DNA of 64,000 bases from Molanna angustata (lineage: Eukaryota; Arthropoda; Insecta; Trichoptera; Molannidae), in the NCBI GenBank assembly GCA_963576475.1, contig OY754980.1:19663822-19727821 (forward strand), given 5' to 3'. The position numbers and the translations under genes were made by a program. Every line of letters begins with the position of its first letter. Within the stretch, counting starts at the first letter, position 1. The notes below the pieces were generated by a model, which saw only the letters and a program-made list of their open reading frames with translations, was not told where the DNA came from and searched no databases. Below, one piece after another: positions 33,956-44,796 of this stretch.

Positions 33956-34290
33956 ATAATCCCATCTGTCAAAATCTCATCAAAAATTAATCAAATACGT
34001 CGCCACACGTATGGCCCGCCTCCATGCCAATCTATTTGAGCTGAACGCAGAGCACCAGTCACCTAAGACCCCATTGTGGACTAAACCAGATCGCTCCATC
34101 TGGTCGGTGAGCGACCACGAGATCTCCGTCCCTCCGCGCTGCCCATCACAACAAGCATCTCGAGGCAGTATGGTTCCCTTCTGGCAATGTGTCCAAAGAA
34201 TTGAAGGATATTATGTCTGTAACATATCGTCGACAGACGATCCTCAATCTTCAGCTCGTCCAGAATTGACAATTGATGGTCTATTATACC
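33956..34290 (-). pseudogene. RTE-clade remnant of another subfamily
   Basis: The minus frame 34272-34081 reads LDELKIEDRLSTICYRHNIL, then FFGHIARREPYCLEML and GRRSRGRSPTRWSDLV. FFGHIARR and RGRSPTRW are hallmarks of RTE-type C termini. Upstream catalytic parts are absent. Confidence 0.75.
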
Positions 34291-34680
34291 ATTAGCAAAA
34301 TTGTATTTTTTTAAGTGTATCAGTGAATTTGATTAAAAAAGGGAGGCTACGATGGTAGGGGTACCTATATATAAAAAAATAGTGAAGAAACAAATACCAA
34401 AAAGGATTCTTAACGCAGTCCCAAGGTTGACGTAGCCTTGCCAGAACCAAACTTCTATGGTTGGCATCAGGAACTGGAGTAGTGCATGTCAGGATAGAGG
34501 GAGATGGAGACAAATGTTGGATGAAGTCAAAACCCAAAACACGCAGTTAATATCTCACACTATGAAATCGGTACGTTTCATAGATTCTGGGGGGAGAGGG
34601 GGATTTGAATCCAAACATACCTAATGTAAAAACATTTTACTATAAAGTTTTGTTATGAATACGTATGTATGTAGGTATGT

Positions 34681-34825
34681 GCCGACTGCCGTGGCACAGT
34701 TGGTAAGCCGTTTGGTTTCTAATATTGCTTCTCTAAGGTTGGAAACACTGGTTAGTTGGAAGAAATTTCCATATGGCAATAAACTCGCCACTTGCGCAAG
34801 GTGTAAGGAAGTGTTTATTATAGTG
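34681..34825 (+). repeat. tRNA-headed SINE-like element
   Basis: GCCGTGGCACAGTTGG resembles a tRNA 5' half with an A box. No B box follows; instead comes a 3' part (GGTTAGTTGGAAGAAATTTC, GGCAATAAACTCGCC, CTTGCGCAAGGTGTAAG) that is the inverted relative of 20653-20740. Confidence 0.6.
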
Positions 34826-35211
34826 TTTATGTATAGATAGACAGATATATTTAGACATAAATGTGTTGAAAAGTAAAATAAGTAAACACTCTTTGCGAGT
34901 GTTTCAAAACGATAAATTCAAATAAGTAATTTACAGTTCCTCGTTGGTTAATTATAAAACATGAAATAAAACAAAAACAAAAGAAATATAACAGAATAAA
35001 AAATAAATACTACTAAATGATACTAGTCCCAAAACTGTGATAAAAGATATTTTATAATTCTATTATGATTTATGGCTATCCCTATTGTACTAAGGTGATC
35101 CCTATGGTACGTTTGAATAGTTCGAAACTCAATTTTCGGATATTAAAATTAATTAGAGAAGAAACTATAATGATTCACAATATGATCGATTATTATTGAT
35201 TATCATTCAAT

Positions 35212-35275
35212 CGCTGTGGTGTAAGGATAAGTCCTTCTGTGTTTGCGTCATGGGTTCGATTCTCAACAGAGATTT
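35212..35275 (+). repeat. tRNA-like SINE head
   Basis: CGCTGTGGTGTAAGGATAAG and GGGTTCGATTC (B box at 35253-35263) in tRNA spacing, followed by an A-rich stretch. No complete acceptor stem or CCA-ready end, so not a tRNA gene. Confidence 0.5.
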
Positions 35276-35812
35276 TTATTTAAAAAAAAAAATAATAAGA
35301 TCAACTCACAAAATGCTTACTTATTGTTTTGTACTAAAGAAAACTTTTTAAGGAATCAATTTCATACGTGCATCTTATTTTCTTGGTGAATTCTATCTGT
35401 ATTAATTAAATTCCCATTTTTTTCTAAACATAAAATACTTTTATCTTCAAACGACTCAATCCAAACGCATCAATTTCAAAGAAAACATTTTTTGTTTGTG
35501 ACATCGAGAAGTATCCATTTTAACACTTTGCTGGCGTAGTTTCATAACCACATATAGGTACTAACACCCGCATATTCACAGAAAAAAATAAGAGGACTGA
35601 AATTTTGAAAAACTTATTTGAAAAAAAAAATTCAATGTTGTATATTTGAGGCCTGAGGCCTCCTCAATCCTGATAATTTGTCAGTGAATATGTGTGTTAA
35701 TATATACGTGAATTTTATTTAGTTGATGTTTTTAAATTATTGGTTTTATTTTTTTATTGAAATTATTGTTTTTTTATGTAAATAATTTTGTTTTTTCCAT
35801 AAATAAACAAAT

Positions 35813-36045
35813 AAATCACACACACACACACACACCCACACTAGTGATGAGCAAAAGTCTTGCAAGTCTTGCAGTCTTGGTTATGGTCTTGCATTTTTTG
35901 CAAGACCAAGACCAAGACCACATACTTCACTGCAAGACCAAGACCAAGACCAGGTACGCAAGACCAAGACCAAGAACAAGACATGCTTGCAAGACCAAGA
36001 GTCTTGCAAGACTTAAATGCAAGACTCTTGCGGTCTTGCATTTTT
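35813..36045 (+). repeat. CA tract plus CAAGAC minisatellite, left inverted arm
   Basis: A CA tract, then CTAGTGATGAGCAAAAGTC and a dense array of CAAGAC/AAGACC units mixed with their complement GTCTTG. The right arm at 36722-36885 is its inverted copy, beginning at the same CTAGTGATGAGCAAAAGTC. Confidence 0.85.
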
Positions 36046-36099
36046 TCAATATGTTGACATATTACTCATAAAAATTGCATTGGAACGACAGTAGGTAAA

Positions 36100-36710
36100 T
36101 GACTTATCCAACTGTCGATTCGTTCAAGAAAATTTAAGAAAGAGGCAGTTTAAATTCAAGATACGCGAGATTGTATGCAGGGTCTATATTTTTCACGGTG
36201 TTTCCAACTTTGAAGTCAAAAACACCAACATAGAGGCTTCGCAGCATATATGTTCCATAGACGGATTTACTCAGAATTCGGAGTAGAACATTTCGTGAGT
36301 CTGTCTGAGTGTGTGTGTGTCCGTCCCCCGTATTAACTTTTGATTCGCTCAATTCACAGAGCCGAAAATTTCAGAGTATATAAACAGTAATAGGCCTACA
36401 AAACTGTTATACTCAGAATTTTGAATTTTTGTTTCAGTCAGGAGTTATCAACATTTGAATTTTCACTTTATTTTTCCATATATCTCAGAAACCATAAAAG
36501 CTAGAACGCTGAAAATTGGTATGAATATAGACAAATACAAAATCTCAAATTTAAATTTTCTAGTTGGGGTGTTTCGGCTTTTTTCGATATTAAAAAAAAA
36601 TGGAAATATAGGCAGTTAAACTCATAAATTTATCATAAAAAAATATTTTTCTTAATAAAAAATGTTTGAGAAACCCTGGAATTGAAAAAAAAAACAATTT
36701 TCAAACCAAA
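36100..36710 (-). mobile_element. CTAG-TIR element, inner segment (rearranged copy)
   Basis: Minus-strand sense follows the interior of 28285-29399 (CCAGGGTTTCTCAAACATTT, CCATATATCTCAGAAACC complement, CCGAATTC). It repeats much of the neighbouring segment 36886-37594, so the interior is present twice with the CAAGAC arm between. Confidence 0.7.
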
Positions 36711-36721
36711 TTTCAAAAACC

Positions 36722-36885
36722 AAAGTCTTGTTCTTGGTCTTGGTCTTGCGTACCTGGTCTTGGTCTTGGTCTTGCAGTGAAGTAGGTGGTCTTGGTCTTG
36801 GTGTTGGTCTTGCAAAAAATGCAAGACCAAGACCAAGACTTGCAAGACTTTTGCTCATCACTAGTGTGGGTGTGTGTGTGTGTTT
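36722..36885 (-). repeat. CAAGAC minisatellite plus CA tract, right inverted arm
   Basis: Reads TCTTGGTCTTGGTCTTG on the plus strand and ends GACTTTTGCTCATCACTAG plus a GT tract, the complement of the left arm. Together the arms could form a long hairpin enclosing about 670 bp. Confidence 0.85.
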
Positions 36886-37594
36886 CCGTCCCCCCTCATA
36901 ACTTTTGATCCGCTCAAATTTTCAGAATATATAAACAGTTATACTCAGAATTGTGAATTTTTGTTTTAGTCAGGGGTTATCAACTTTTTAAATTTTGGTT
37001 TATTTTTCCATATATCTCAGAAACCATAAAAGCTAGAACGCTGAAAATTGGTATAAATATAGACAAATACAAAATCTCAAATTGGTTTTTTTTTCAATTC
37101 CAGGGTTTTTATCAAACATTTTTTATTAAGAAAAATATTTTTTTTATGATAAATTTATGAGTTTAACTACCTATATTTCCATTTTTTTTAAATATCGAAA
37201 AAAGCCGAAACACCCCAACTAGATAATTTAATTTTATATAAAAAATAAAAACATTGTATTAGTACATCTCAATTTTTTTTTAACAATTTTTATAAAAATT
37301 GAATTTAGTGACGACATCACTTCATACAATTTGTATGGTAGTCGCCTATACACAATATGTAAGAAGACTTAATAGTTTGATACTTAAATCTCCAAACATA
37401 CATACATACCATCATACTGTTTTTATATTCTGTGTAGGAAAAACAGACTGACCAACATACTTACATGTTTTATATAGAAAATAAAATATCTTCAAATATT
37501 TATTAATTTGTGTTGTTTATAGTTTGGTACGTATTCTTTGATTATGTATACTATCACCATCGACAGTTGGATCTCATGTGTTACATGCAACTAG
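36886..37594 (-). mobile_element. CTAG-TIR element, end-containing segment
   Basis: Minus-strand sense starts CTAGTTGCATGTAACACATG at 37594 with TA outside, and follows the complete copy 28285 onward to the GGGGGGACGG region, where the CA tract and CAAGAC arm begin. Confidence 0.8.
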
Positions 37595-37602
37595 TATAAT
37601 AA

Positions 37603-37645
37603 TTAATAATCTAGATGATTTTATACAGCGCTCATTTCAAGACTA
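37603..37645 (-). repeat. L2-like 3' tail fragment
   Basis: Complement reads GAGCGCTGTATAAAATCAT, a diverged form of the GGCGCTATATAAAT tail at 14467 and 22440. Confidence 0.5.
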
Positions 37646-37795
37646 GGTACATATCACCATTTTAAATACAGTGGAATAAAACAAAAGTGTTTTAGGTACA
37701 TATTTAATTTTTTTTTCATAATAATATAAAGTAAAATAAAAAAGAGATTCACTCTCCACCAAGATTACACGTGAGAAATCATTTTTAATTAATTT

Positions 37796-37880
37796 CTCCA
37801 CTGTTGGGAATAGAACCCCAGACGATGTCTCAGAAGGCAAACGACGTACCATCACCATACCACGGCGGTCGACATCGACG
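37796..37880 (-). repeat. tRNA-like SINE head
   Basis: Minus-strand sense: CCGCCGTGGTATGGTGATGG and GGGGTTCTATTCCC, A- and B-box-like with tRNA spacing. The B box has an A to T type deviation. Body truncated. Confidence 0.5.
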
Positions 37881-38009
37881 TACTCGTAGTAGTGGAAGGT
37901 CCAAAAGTTTAACGAAGTTTCAGACGTTGGCGAACTTTTTTTTTATTTATTTAATATATAATGTTATATTACACATAAAGATATACTTAATTCACTAGTG
38001 TAGTAATTT

Positions 38010-38560
38010 ATACAAAATAGTTTTTTTTTGCAATTCCTCATCAATAAGATTGCAATCTTGTGCTTGATGAAGGAATCTCTTACACTGACAAATAAAAAAA
38101 TATCAAATACAAAGCAATTAAATCAAAATCATACATGAGCAAAAAATCAAAAAAAGTTTAAAAATAAATGAAAAATGACGAATACAGACAGTTGAAACAT
38201 ATCAAAACACATATTCAAATAAAAAAAGGAAATACAGACAATTGAAACATATCAAAACACATATTCAAATAAAACATGAAAATAAATGTTAAATGAGGAA
38301 TATAGACAATTGAAACATATTAACAACAAAACGAAAACAACCCATTTAGAATGTTAGATGCAATTTTAATTTTTATTTAAACTTTTTATATTCCTTTATC
38401 TTATTTAATTCATTTGCGAGGCAATTGAAACATTTTATTCCCAAATAAATGTAGTTGTTTTGTATTTGTCTTGTATTAAATTTGGGTATTTAAAAATCGT
38501 TTTGGAATCGTTGAGACTTATTTTTTTTTAAATTTTTGTAAAACATTATCTGTGAAAATT
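38010..38560 (-). pseudogene. RT C-terminal remnant and 3' UTR, relative of 775-1139
   Basis: The minus strand encodes NTRQ, NNYIYLGIKCFNCLANELNK and KLKLHLTF, interrupted by stops. The 3' UTR contains a three-fold 55-bp tandem (38180-38335, ACATATCAAAACACATATTC) and the stem-loop at 38034-38075. Confidence 0.6.
38034..38075 (-). other. ACA-type two-helix stem-loop
   Basis: Minus-strand sense: outer arms TTCCTTCATCAA and TTGATGAGGAA (one bulged T), joint GCACA, inner hairpin AAGATTGCAATCTT, a perfect palindrome. The best-paired member of the 794/63955 subtype. Confidence 0.65.
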
Positions 38561-38875
38561 TGCAAAATTGATACTTTTTCATAAATATCATCTACTTTAG
38601 GTACCTACTTTGAATATATCAAATAGGTTTAATACCTACTGCATAAATGTATTTATAATACGTACGTAGTCCTCTATTTCCGACTTAAAAAAGAGGACGT
38701 TATTAATTCGTCGATTTTTTTTATTACAGCAAAAAAATCATTAAAAAAACTTCAAATCTTACTTCCATGTCGGTCTTAGTTGCATTTCTCTCAAACACAA
38801 GAAGTATTATGCCGTTTATAACGCGACTAGGAAAACATTAAAATATTATTGCTGTCCCATATAATATATATTTTT

Positions 38876-39062
38876 TGTCAGCCGTCTGTCAGTCATGTCG
38901 GTGTCGGCTTGCCACATTGGCGGTGTCACTTTACATTTCTCCCTCACCCCTGACCCTGCGTCGTCGGCAGCCGTGTGTTGGGTCCCTTCCCCTGAAGGGG
39001 TCCGGGTCACGCCCACAGGGGGACAAAAGGCGGCGTCTTCAGACGAAAAACAATAATATTTC
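38876..39062. other. GC-richer segment, probable transposon coding relic
   Basis: CCCTGAAGGGGTCCGGGTC, CACGCCCACAGGGGGAC and similar runs, open on the plus strand (38875-39306) without known motif. Composition is unlike the surroundings. Confidence 0.35.
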
Positions 39063-39599
39063 CGAAAAGTTATGTTCGCCCATAACTCATCGATACGTCA
39101 AGATTTTTTGTTTCATAGAATTTCTATTTGAATATTATATTATAATCGATTCTTTCGACCTCGTTTCGATGGTTTACACTAAAATAAAAAATTTAAAAAT
39201 TGTTTTAAAAAACATTATTCCATTTAAAATATCAAGAATAAAGATTCTGTTAAATTACATATATAAATTTCTAGGTACTATATTGAGAGTCTACGACATT
39301 TTTTAGGGGTTGGTACTGTGCTTCATCGACTGTTGAGTTAAAACTGAATGTTGAATTCAAGAGGCTATAGTAGGCTATATACTATATTTTGAAAATAATT
39401 TCCCTAATACCAATCCTCAAACGATGCGTCTTCGAAATAAGGAACAGTTTATATATTATGTAGATACATCTTTATTCTATGTAATTGCAAGAGTTTTTTG
39501 AATTTGTTTAATACTTTTCTTGTAAAATTAGTTTTAATATAACCCTTTTTATTTTTTTATTGCAAGTAACTAAAAAACTACAAGGCCTATTTATTTATT

Positions 39600-39673
39600 T
39601 TTTATTATTATTATTTTATTATATACAATACAATGTTGAAGTTACAAAAACAATTACATACTAGAGTAAGAAG

Positions 39674-39717
<44 letters not shown>

Positions 39718-40060
39718 GTGTATGTGTGTGTGTGTATGTGTGTGTGTGTGTGTGTGCGGGTGTGTATGTGTGCGGTCTAGGACACTTGGCTGTGGCCACT
39801 TGGCTGCGGGACACTTGGGTGCGGGACACTTGGCTGCGAGACACTTGGCTGCGGCGGACATTTGGCTGCGGGACACTTGGGTGCGACGGACACTTGGGTG
39901 CGAGCCCACTTGGTTGCGAGTCCATTTGGTCGCGACGGACACTTGGGTGTGAGCCCACTTGGTCGCGAATTCAAAAATATTTTTTTCTGCCTAGGGCTGA
40001 AGTTTTTCGTGCTGATTTTTGTAATGCTCTTTATCATATAAGTAGTTGATATACAAGTAG
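39600..40060 (+). repeat. GT tract plus 15-bp minisatellite, copy 1
   Basis: GT tract at 39678-39771, then about 13 units of GGACACTTGGSTGCG with CGACGG variants (39781-39969), then a 3' flank with CTGATTTTTGTAATGCTCT. The inverted copy is at 42500-43125. Frames through it are repetitive artefacts. Confidence 0.85.
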
Positions 40061-40135
40061 GTATATACAGACATTAAAAATATAAAAAAATATATTTGTT
40101 TTATTTATTTATTTAATCTTCTTGAAATTATAATT

Positions 40136-40200
40136 AGTACACTGGCGGGCTTATTGCCTAGTGGCAATTTCTTCCAATTTCTACTTATGTTTGAAATTGT
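40136..40200 (-). repeat. GGCAATAAGCCCGCC-type 3' end
   Basis: Plus strand CTGGCGGGCTTATTGCC with a TTTA-repeat tail to the left (40105-40117), i.e. the sense is the minus strand. Confidence 0.65.
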
Positions 40201-40267
40201 AAAGTAAAAACAAGGTTATTAAGCCAAATTATTTTTTACACTATAAAAATATGAGAATTTTTCATAC

Positions 40268-40345
40268 ACACTAGTTGCATGTAACACATGAGATCCAACT
40301 GTCGATAGCGATAGTATGTATAGTTGAAGAATAAACATGTGATGT
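40268..40345. repeat. solo terminal repeat of the CTAG-TIR element
   Basis: CTAGTTGCATGTAACACATG and about 55 further bp of the terminal inverted repeat, without interior or partner end. Confidence 0.75.
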
Positions 40346-40650
40346 AAGATACTAATTTGTTTCACATTGATATGGCAAACCATAGATTTTTTTCTTTAAA
40401 TTTTGACAGTCCTTGAACGCATTTTTAATGAGTGTATTTTTGTTTTATCGAAATTTTATCAGTTTACAATAAACTCGAATTTCCATAACGTGAGAGCATT
40501 TTGAAAATTTCGACAGATGAAATCATAGAGAAGAAATTAACGGATATCTATGGAAAATTTCAGGTTAAATAATTAAATTAAAATTCAAATACATTTTCTG
40601 CTATGCGCTGAACGAATCCCTTAAATTCAATAACAATCCCAAATAGATAA

Positions 40651-40915
40651 TTTTTGTAAATTATTGTGTGAGATATCATTTTGTAAAATATTGTGTGAGA
40701 TAGCATTTTGTAAAATATTGTGTGAGTAGCATTTTTGTAAATTATTGTGTGAGATAGCATTTTGTAAAATATTGTGTGAGATATCATTTTGTAAAATATT
40801 GTGTGAGATAGCATTTTGTAAAATATTGTGTGAGTAGCATTTTTGTAAATTATTGTGTGAGATAGCATTTTGTAAAATATTGTGTGAGTAGCATTTTTGT
40901 AAATTATTGTGTGAG
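40651..40915. repeat. 27-bp tandem repeat
   Basis: About ten units of TTTTGTAAAATATTGTGTG plus AGATAGCA/AGTAGCA. Unit types alternate (AGATATCA, AGATAGCA, AGTAGCATT). Interrupted on the right by the RTE insertion; TATTGTGTGAGAT resumes at 41357. Confidence 0.88.
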
Positions 40916-41356
40916 AAGACGCATGAAAGTAGAATTAACGCGGTTGAAATGAGGTCACTAAGACGAATGTGTGGTAAAACGATGTATGATAGAATAAGAA
41001 ATGAGGATATTAGACGAGAATGTATGATTGAAATAAAAATCGTAAGTAAGATGAAAATAAATGCCCTAAGGTGGTTCGGCCAATAGAAAGAATGAGTGAT
41101 GACCGTCTGACAAAAAAGTATACAAGGCTGATAAAAGAGGAACGAACAGTAGAGGTCAGCCAAGAAAAAGTTGGCACGATCACATAAATGGGATTTTGAA
41201 AGATGGTGATGTTAGAAGTAAGAATAATAGAAGAGCGTGTATGAGACGATGTATGGACGTGAATGAAGCGAGTAATGTATGTCAAGAGAGAGGAGTCTGG
41301 CGTTCGGTTCTCTCTGCCTACCTCAAATAGGGAAATGGCGTGATGGTATGGTATGG
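40916..41356 (+). pseudogene. 5'-truncated RTE copy inserted in the 27-bp tandem repeat
   Basis: Encodes relics of RINAVEMRSLRRMCG, MYDRIRNEDIRRECMI, ERMSDDRLTKK and RSVLSAYL in shifted frames. The 3' tail is TATGG repeats. TATTGTGTGAG occurs at 40905-40915 and 41357-41367 as an 11-bp target duplication, with the caveat that it is also part of the repeat unit. Confidence 0.8.
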
Positions 41357-41369
41357 TATTGTGTGAGAT

Positions 41370-41650
41370 ATTAAATAAATAAATAAATTTTAATTTTTAA
41401 ACCTTCTTGTGTGTGCGCTGAACAAACCCACTAAGTATCAATTGAATAACAACTTTTTTCAATTTTTTATTTTTGTAAGTTATCGAATAAATAAATAAAT
41501 AAATTATAGTGCGCAAACCTTCTCCGGTATGAGCTGAACAAATTCCCAAAGTTTCATCGCAATCGGATGGTTGATTTGGGAGTCCATCGAAAACATACAT
41601 ACAAACAAACAAACAAATATACGTCCATCCATTTTTATAAATATAGAGAT
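41370..41650 (-). repeat. short retroelement end with CAAA/ATAC tails
   Basis: Two tandem relics contain TGAACAAACCCAC / TGAACAAATTCCC, TTTCATCGCAATCGG and end ACATACAAACAAACAAAC then TTTTTATAAATATAGAG, the common 3'-end style of small insect retroelements. Strand uncertain. Confidence 0.4.
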
Positions 41651-41651
41651 T

Positions 41652-41745
41652 TTATAATTTTCGGTGACATTCAGAAGAAAACTTTCCACGCTTATATCTA
41701 TAATTTTCGGTGACATTCAGAAGAAAACTTTCCACGCTTATATCT
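41652..41745. repeat. 46-bp direct duplication
   Basis: TATAATTTTCGGTGACATTC and following bases to CGCTTATATCTA occur twice in a row without mismatch. Confidence 0.85.
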
Positions 41746-42499
41746 AATAAACTAGCTTTTTTGTTTTTTTTTGTCTAGCTATAATGTTTCTCTTTTTTAT
41801 CTGTTTGTTTGTTAGTTGTATATTTTATAGTAATGCTTTCCTTTTTGTTTTCTTTTGTTAATATCTTCCACAATTTTTCTTTGTTGTGATCTTAGTTTCT
41901 GTAATGTAGTGGTAGGTACCTAAAACATAATGTAATTATAGTGGTACCTACATAAAAATATTGTGTGTTCCAATTTTAGATTAATATGATTTTGAATATG
42001 GGTATTGTCTTTTGTTTTAAGAAAATTATGTGAGCTTCTGTCATAGAATATTGTAAACTGTTAACCTTGATAATAAAAAGATTGTTTTATAAATATATTT
42101 ACTGTGAAGAACAAAACTGTATATTTTATAAAAATAATAAACATTATAGTTTCTATTGTATCTTTTTATTTTCATATAGATTCTTTTTTGATATTCCTTT
42201 TCTTATAGATTTGTAGACCGATATTTAATGCAGGATGTGGCACTTGTAATTGGCTGCCCAGTTTTGTAGTAGCTTGCCCTTATTTGATGGAACAACGATG
42301 TATAGTAACTTTCTTTATATAGTAATATCTTTTATTTTAAATTGTATATATTTTTTTGTATAGTAATATGTATAGTAATAGTGTAATAGTGATAGTGTAA
42401 TAGTGTATAGTAATAGTGTGTATAATGTATAGTAATATCTTTTATTTTAAATTGTATATATATATTTTTTCCACTTTTTAGCTGTAAGTGGTTCTTTAA

Positions 42500-43060
42500 A
42501 TAAAAATAAATAAATAAATATAAAGAGCATTACAAAAATCAGTACGAAATATTTCATTCCTAAGCAGAAAAAAATATTTTTGATTTCGCGACCAAGTGGG
42601 CTCGCACCCAAGTGTCCGTCGCGACCAAATGGACTCGCAACCAAGTGGGCTCGCACCCAAGTGTCCGTCGCACCCAAGTGTCCCGCAGCCAAATGTCCCC
42701 CGCAGCCAAGTGTCTCGCAGCCAAGTGTCCCGCACCCAAGTGTCCCGCACCCAAGTGGCCGCAGTCAAGTGTCCCATTCCGGTATGTGTGTGTGTGTGTA
42801 TGTGTGTGTGTGTGCGGGTGTGTATGTGTGTGTGTATGTGTGTGTGCGGGTGTGTATGTGTTTGTGTGTGTGTGTGTGTGCGTGCGTGCGTGTGTGTGTG
42901 TGCGCGTGTGTGTGCGAGTGTGTATGCGGGTGTGTGTGCGGGTGTGTGTGTGAGTGTGTGTGTGCGTGTGCGTGCGGGTGTGTGTGCGGGTGTGTGTGCT
43001 GGTGTGTGTGCTGGTGTGTGTGCGGGTGTGTGTGTGTGTGTGTGAGGGTGTGTGTGTGTG

Positions 43061-43125
<65 letters not shown>
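42500..43125 (-). repeat. GT tract plus 15-bp minisatellite, copy 2 (inverted)
   Basis: Minisatellite at 42590-42778 (complement of GGACACTTGGSTGCG units), flank AAGAGCATTACAAAAATCAG at 42523-42542, and a long impure GT tract at 42783-43125. Inverted relative of 39600-40060. Confidence 0.85.
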
Positions 43126-43130
<5 letters not shown>

Positions 43131-43160
43131 AATGATAAGTGTTGTAATTGATAGAATACG

Positions 43161-43200
43161 ATGAACACCTCACTAGGAAGTCCTGTGCCGAGGTGTTCAT
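43161..43200 (-). other. ACA/TAGT-type two-helix stem-loop
   Basis: Minus-strand sense: perfect 11-bp outer arms ATGAACACCTC and GAGGTGTTCAT, joint GGCACA, inner hairpin AGGA/TCCT, joint TAGT. Lies about 100 bp after the RT remnant at 43299-43628. Confidence 0.75.
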
Positions 43201-43298
43201 TACAACAGTTGTATGACATAGATAATACATTATGTATATAGTTTTCGAATTAAATTATACATTAAATTGTTATTGAGAAAAAAAATTGTGAAGCTTAA

Positions 43299-43628
43299 TT
43301 ATATTTGATTGGGTGTGATTATATAATTGATTTGTTCTGAACCGGTGCTGTATATCCATGCTGTTATGTGTTTTTTGTATTTTTGTGACGATGTGTTTTG
43401 TGGTAGCAGTTTTGATGAGGTTGGTAGGCTTTTGTGTAGTTTGATGGCATAGTATTTAAAGTGTCTTTGTCCATGGGTAGTTTGCAACTTTGGGATATTT
43501 ATTGTGTTGGTGATGGAAGATCTTGATGTTCTTGGAGTTTGTGTATTGTGTATAGTGGGTATGTTGTATTTAAAATGGTATAGAAGTGCAGATTTTGCGT
43601 ATAGTTGAAGAAGTGTCATAAGTGTCAT
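43299..43628 (-). pseudogene. RT C-terminal remnant
   Basis: Open frame of 109 residues with YAKSALLYHFKYNIP, THGQRHFKYYAIKLHKSLP and NTSSQKYKKHI, the C-terminal region of Jockey/CR1-like RTs. The stem-loop and a CA tract follow as 3' UTR. Catalytic domains absent. Confidence 0.65.
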
Positions 43629-43639
43629 CCTATGAAGTA

Positions 43640-44790
43640 GATTTTTACTTCAATCGAAAGAGAATATGAAAATACCGGTTGAGTTTTTTATTATTATAAT
43701 ATTTCAATAACTATTCTTGCAATTTAAAAGCAAACTCTAAATTTTACCTTTTTTGTACGATAAAATGTTGTATATTACAAATCAGGTGATATAAAATATT
43801 TTTTCGTGTTACATACATTAGAAAGTAATTTAGTGTGCATTTTTCCGTACATCCGTATACCCAGGGTATACAAGGGCCTTAAAACATTATTCTAGCAAAT
43901 GGGAATATAAAAAAGTCAATAACCAATTAATTACGGTTAATAAATTAATGAACCAAGTACCTACCTACATTCGACGGTAGGTACTTAGTTAATTACTTGC
44001 TTTTATAATCAAAAATAATGTTGTGAATATAAAATTGTGGAAGATCGGATTTGCTCAGCACTAATGTATTTGTGTGGAGTTGAATAATACGATTCCAGCT
44101 TTTCTCCATATTATTATCATTCCACAAAATGATTCTTACCGATTCTAAGCAATTCTTACCTTACATTCATTCAAAATCAAATCACCGATTTGATTTTGAT
44201 CGAAACGTGTTGTGATTTAAGTCACAGTAGGTATAATATATTTTAACAAAATAATAATAAAAAATAATTAATATTAAATAACACAAAATATTCACATATT
44301 ATGATAATTTCATGATATCGTGTACCTACCTATTTATTATATATTATATTATTCAAACACAAATTTTCTTGAATCCTCACGTAAATCGGTAACTTTCCAA
44401 GATATATAAATATTTTCAACACAAAATCGTCGTAGCAAGGCGCCATGACAGAAGTAAAACCACTTACATATGTATATTTATTTATACTAGAGTATAATGT
44501 GCCTTTAGAAACCTTTTATAATGTCAATACGATAAAGAACAACATATAGGGTTAAAACCGGTTGTCGACAACCTGCATACATTAAGTTTAGGTAGGTATA
44601 TCGTTGTGTCCGTACCGCGATTAAAAATTTAAAAATTTCTGCTTGTACCTACTTTTCATACTTCATGAGTAATTCACATGCCTATACATGAGTAATTCAC
44701 ATGCCTATACGTAGATGTACATCTACATATATATTAGGTAGGTATATTGGAATTATTATGATGACCAAAAGGCTTTCTCTAATATTTATC
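43640..44790. other. AT-rich spacer
   Basis: 43640-43735 is an inverted relative of 32930-33030. Otherwise no gene or transposon recognised. Confidence 0.45.
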
Positions 44791-44796
44791 CATATA

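Noticed and set aside
38876..39306. A 143-residue gene
   Set aside because: The GC-rich first third has no known motif and the rest is AT-rich low-complexity; more likely a transposon relic.
42560..43219. Long minus-strand frame rich in His-Thr repeats (and Val-Cys frames on the plus strand)
   Set aside because: It is the translation of the GT tract and the 15-bp minisatellite; every frame of such repeats is open. No motif or conservation.
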